Positions 61,948-64,000 of a stretch of 64,000 nucleotides of DNA are shown here, piece after piece; within the stretch, counting starts at the first letter, position 1, and every line of letters starts with the position of its first letter. This stretch comes from Bacillus sp. V5-8f (lineage in GTDB: Bacteria > Bacillota > Bacilli > Bacillales > DSM-1321). The notes under the pieces are model-generated. The model worked only from the letters and a program-made list of their open reading frames with translations. It searched no databases and had not been told where the DNA came from. Location: positions 124,001-188,000 of the forward strand of contig NZ_PGUW01000007.1 of the NCBI RefSeq assembly GCF_002863565.1, in the 5' to 3' direction. The position numbers and the translations under genes are program-made.

Positions 61948-63288
61948 ATGAAGAAAATAACTGAGCATCTCGACCCTCCTAAAATTCTTGTGTTGGGCTT
62001 TGCGGCACTGATCCTTATTGGAGCCTTTTTGCTGACCCTTCCCATTGCAACTCATGATGGAAAAGGGCTTTCTTTTTTAAATGCATTATTTACCGCTACA
62101 TCGGCAACATGTGTGACCGGTCTGGTTGTCGTGGATACTGCGGATACATTTACGACATTTGGTGAATTGGTTATCCTGGCACTCATTCAAATCGGCGGAC
62201 TGGGATTTATGACCTTTGCCACGTTTTTCTTTTTCCTCCTAGGTAAGCGGATTTCTTTACGGGAAAGATTAATATTACAGGAAGCTATGAATAACGTTTC
62301 GTTTGCCGGTATTGTCAAATTAGTCAAAAGAGTTTTGGTATTTACAGCCATAATAGAGTTGGCGGGTGCTGCTATTCTGGCCATCAGATTCTCTTTTGAC
62401 ATGCCGATAGGAAAAGCTATCTATTGGGGCATATTCCACGCGATATCAAATTTCAATAACGCCGGCTTTGATTTAAACGGGGAGTTTCGAAGCCTCACTC
62501 CGTTTGTAGATGACCCAACGGTTGTTCTTACCGTCTGCGCGCTTATAACGTTAGGCGGAATCGGCTTCATTGTCCTGAATGAACTGTATGAATATCATGA
62601 TACTCGCCGCCTTTCCATTCATACCAAAGTAGTTTTGGCAACCACGCTGATCCTCACACTAGGTGCCACCATCCTGATTTTTGGTTTTGAATATGGAAAT
62701 CACAAAACGCTCGAACCTTTATCATTTACCGGAAAGGTATTGGGTTCGCTGTTCCAGGCCGTCACACCTAGGACTGCTGGTGCTAACACATTGCCCATCG
62801 GGGATTTAACACAATCTACTTTGTTCCTGATTATTTTTCTAATGTATGTTGGTGCCGGGCCGGGTTCCACTGCTGGAGGAATTAAAATAACAACTTTAGC
62901 TGTGCTTTCAGCTACAGTATGGTCCCAAATCAGGGGGAGAGAAGATGTCGTCATGTTTCGACGCCGGATTGTGATTGAAACTATTTTAAAGGCACTTACT
63001 GTAGCGACCATAGGAATGTTTGTTGTTATGGCGGTTACTATGCTCCTTACTATTATAGAAGATGAACGGCATCCTTTCATGATGTACCTGTTTGAAGCTA
63101 CCTCTGCGTTTGGTACGGTAGGGCTTTCGATGGGACTGACCCCTGAATTGTCGCCAATCGGCCGGTTAATCATTATTTTTACAATGTTTGCAGGGCGGTT
63201 AGGACCGCTTACTCTTGCGTTTGCTGTATCTGTGAGAAGAAAACCTAATGCTGTTCGTCAACCAAAAGGAAAGATCATGATTGGTTAA
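61948..63288 (+). CDS. Potassium uptake channel subunit (KtrB/KtrD, TrkH family)
   Basis: A 446-residue channel with four M1-P-M2 repeats. Pore-loop filter glycines appear in TSATCVTGLVVVDT, ISNFNNAGFDLNG, VTPRTAGANTLP and TSAFGTVGLSMG. GAGP in the third M2 gate loop reads VGAGPGSTAGGIKIT, as in KtrB. Together with the RCK subunit downstream it forms a K+ uptake complex. Length fits KtrD-type proteins. Confidence 0.92.
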   Translation: MKKITEHLDPPKILVLGFAALILIGAFLLTLPIATHDGKGLSFLNALFTATSATCVTGLVVVDTADTFTTFGELVILALIQIGGLGFMTFATFFFFLLGKRISLRERLILQEAMNNVSFAGIVKLVKRVLVFTAIIELAGAAILAIRFSFDMPIGKAIYWGIFHAISNFNNAGFDLNGEFRSLTPFVDDPTVVLTVCALITLGGIGFIVLNELYEYHDTRRLSIHTKVVLATTLILTLGATILIFGFEYGNHKTLEPLSFTGKVLGSLFQAVTPRTAGANTLPIGDLTQSTLFLIIFLMYVGAGPGSTAGGIKITTLAVLSATVWSQIRGREDVVMFRRRIVIETILKALTVATIGMFVVMAVTMLLTIIEDERHPFMMYLFEATSAFGTVGLSMGLTPELSPIGRLIIIFTMFAGRLGPLTLAFAVSVRRKPNAVRQPKGKIMIG

Positions 63289-63316
63289 GTTGTAATCTTC
63301 AGGAGGATGCTAATCT

Positions 63317-63973
63317 ATGGGCATACGTCAATATGCTGTTATTGGTTTAGGAAGGTTTGGAATAAGCGTGGCACAGCGGTTACACGAGGCTGGACAAGAG
63401 GTTTTGGGCATTGATATTAATGAGGTGCGGGTGGAAGAGGCTGAATTATCCGTTACCCATGCGGTTGTTGCCGATACTACCGAGGAGGAGGCGCTTAAAT
63501 CAGTTGGCATCCTTAATTTTGATTGTGTAATTGTGGCGATTGGAAATGATATGCAATCAAGCATTTTAACCACTATGCTTCTAAAGGAACTGGGAGTCAA
63601 AAAAGTAATTGCCAAAGCTCTCGGTAAACATCACGGCAAGGTTTTAGAAAAAATAGGAGCTGACTTGATCATTTATCCAGAAAGGGATATGGGTGAACGT
63701 GTTGCTAATCAGCTTTTATCACCCAATATGTTAAATTATATAGAATTATCACATGAGTATAACATAGAGGAAATTTTAATCCCTCGGAGTATGGCGGAAA
63801 AAAGTCTTCGAGAACTCGATATTCGCGCAAAATATAATGTGAGTGCCATTGCCGTCGTTCGAGATGGAAATGTCGTGATCTCTCCTTCCCCTGATGAAGT
63901 TATACATAAAGGAGATATGTTGGTGCTAATTGGAAGTAGAGATGATCTATCGGATTTTTCTAATTTAGAATAG
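63317..63973 (+). CDS. Potassium uptake regulatory RCK subunit (KtrA/KtrC)
   Basis: A 218-residue cytosolic gate subunit. RCK_N (about 1-135) has the nucleotide loop VIGLGRFGISVAQRL, the ligand Asp/Glu in LGIDINEVRVEEAE and VIAKALGKHHGKVLEKIGAD; RCK_C (about 135-216) ends in IHKGDMLVLIGS. KtrA/C bind ATP/ADP and, in RCK_C, c-di-AMP, so this operon may be controlled by c-di-AMP both at RNA and at protein level. AGGAGG precedes the ATG. The window ends just after it. Confidence 0.92.
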   Translation: MGIRQYAVIGLGRFGISVAQRLHEAGQEVLGIDINEVRVEEAELSVTHAVVADTTEEEALKSVGILNFDCVIVAIGNDMQSSILTTMLLKELGVKKVIAKALGKHHGKVLEKIGADLIIYPERDMGERVANQLLSPNMLNYIELSHEYNIEEILIPRSMAEKSLRELDIRAKYNVSAIAVVRDGNVVISPSPDEVIHKGDMLVLIGSRDDLSDFSNLE

Positions 63974-64000
63974 CAATCGGTTCTAGAGCTTTAATTAAAC

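Overview
The window comes from a spore-forming, low-to-moderate GC member of the Bacillaceae. Gene content and order resemble Bacillus subtilis: pieces of its yhe/yha region (yheE-yheD-yheC-yheA, yhaX, hemZ, yhaR, yhzD, yhaO-yhaN), an msmX-yxkF pair, the pxpBCA/ycsG group, and several small sporulation-type proteins (CsgA-, CotF-, YjcZ- and YppG-like). Ribosome sites are strong AGGAGG-type sequences, often with TTG or GTG starts. The RNA regulators are typical of Firmicutes: two S-box (SAM-I) leaders, a PyrR attenuator and a ydaO-type c-di-AMP riboswitch. I saw no rRNA, tRNA, CRISPR array, prophage or intact insertion sequence.

Positions 1-15400 form a carbohydrate or polyol island. On the minus strand lie split dihydroxyacetone-kinase-type subunits (DhaL, cut by the window edge, and DhaK) with an RpiB-type isomerase, facing a DeoR regulator. 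A second minus-strand operon encodes a DeoR regulator, a class II aldolase, an FGGY kinase and a histidine phosphatase. Divergent from it are a rhamnulokinase-like FGGY kinase, a CUT1 ABC importer (lipoprotein, two permeases, two different ATPases) and a zinc dehydrogenase that closely resembles erythritol/L-threitol dehydrogenase (EltD). My working interpretation is a tetritol (erythritol/threitol) uptake and degradation locus: import, oxidation to erythrulose, phosphorylation, then isomerisation towards erythrose 4-phosphate.

Positions 15500-26000 hold amino-acid and pyrimidine genes under RNA control: an S-box homoserine dehydrogenase, a cytosine permease/deaminase operon behind a PyrR-type attenuator, and S-box metI-metC on the minus strand. 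Small proteins and a methyltransferase lie between them.

Positions 26000-40900 contain a five-PAS PP2C phosphatase, the 5-oxoprolinase operon with an Nramp-related permease, spore proteins, fumarase, the shared sugar-importer ATPase MsmX with a PucR-like regulator, a VanX-like dipeptidase, and a short 41-bp tandem repeat array.

Positions 40900-58900 follow the yhe/yha backbone: three consecutive YheC/YheD ATP-grasp spore proteins, YheA, YhaX, HemZ, an amidinotransferase-family enzyme, acyl-CoA ligase and enoyl-CoA hydratase, a truncated galE remnant, the YhaO/YhaN SbcCD-like pair and a small HEAGH metalloprotein. Positions 60000-64000 carry a c-di-AMP riboswitch leading an operon of an ArsB/NhaD-type transporter and a Ktr potassium channel with its RCK subunit.
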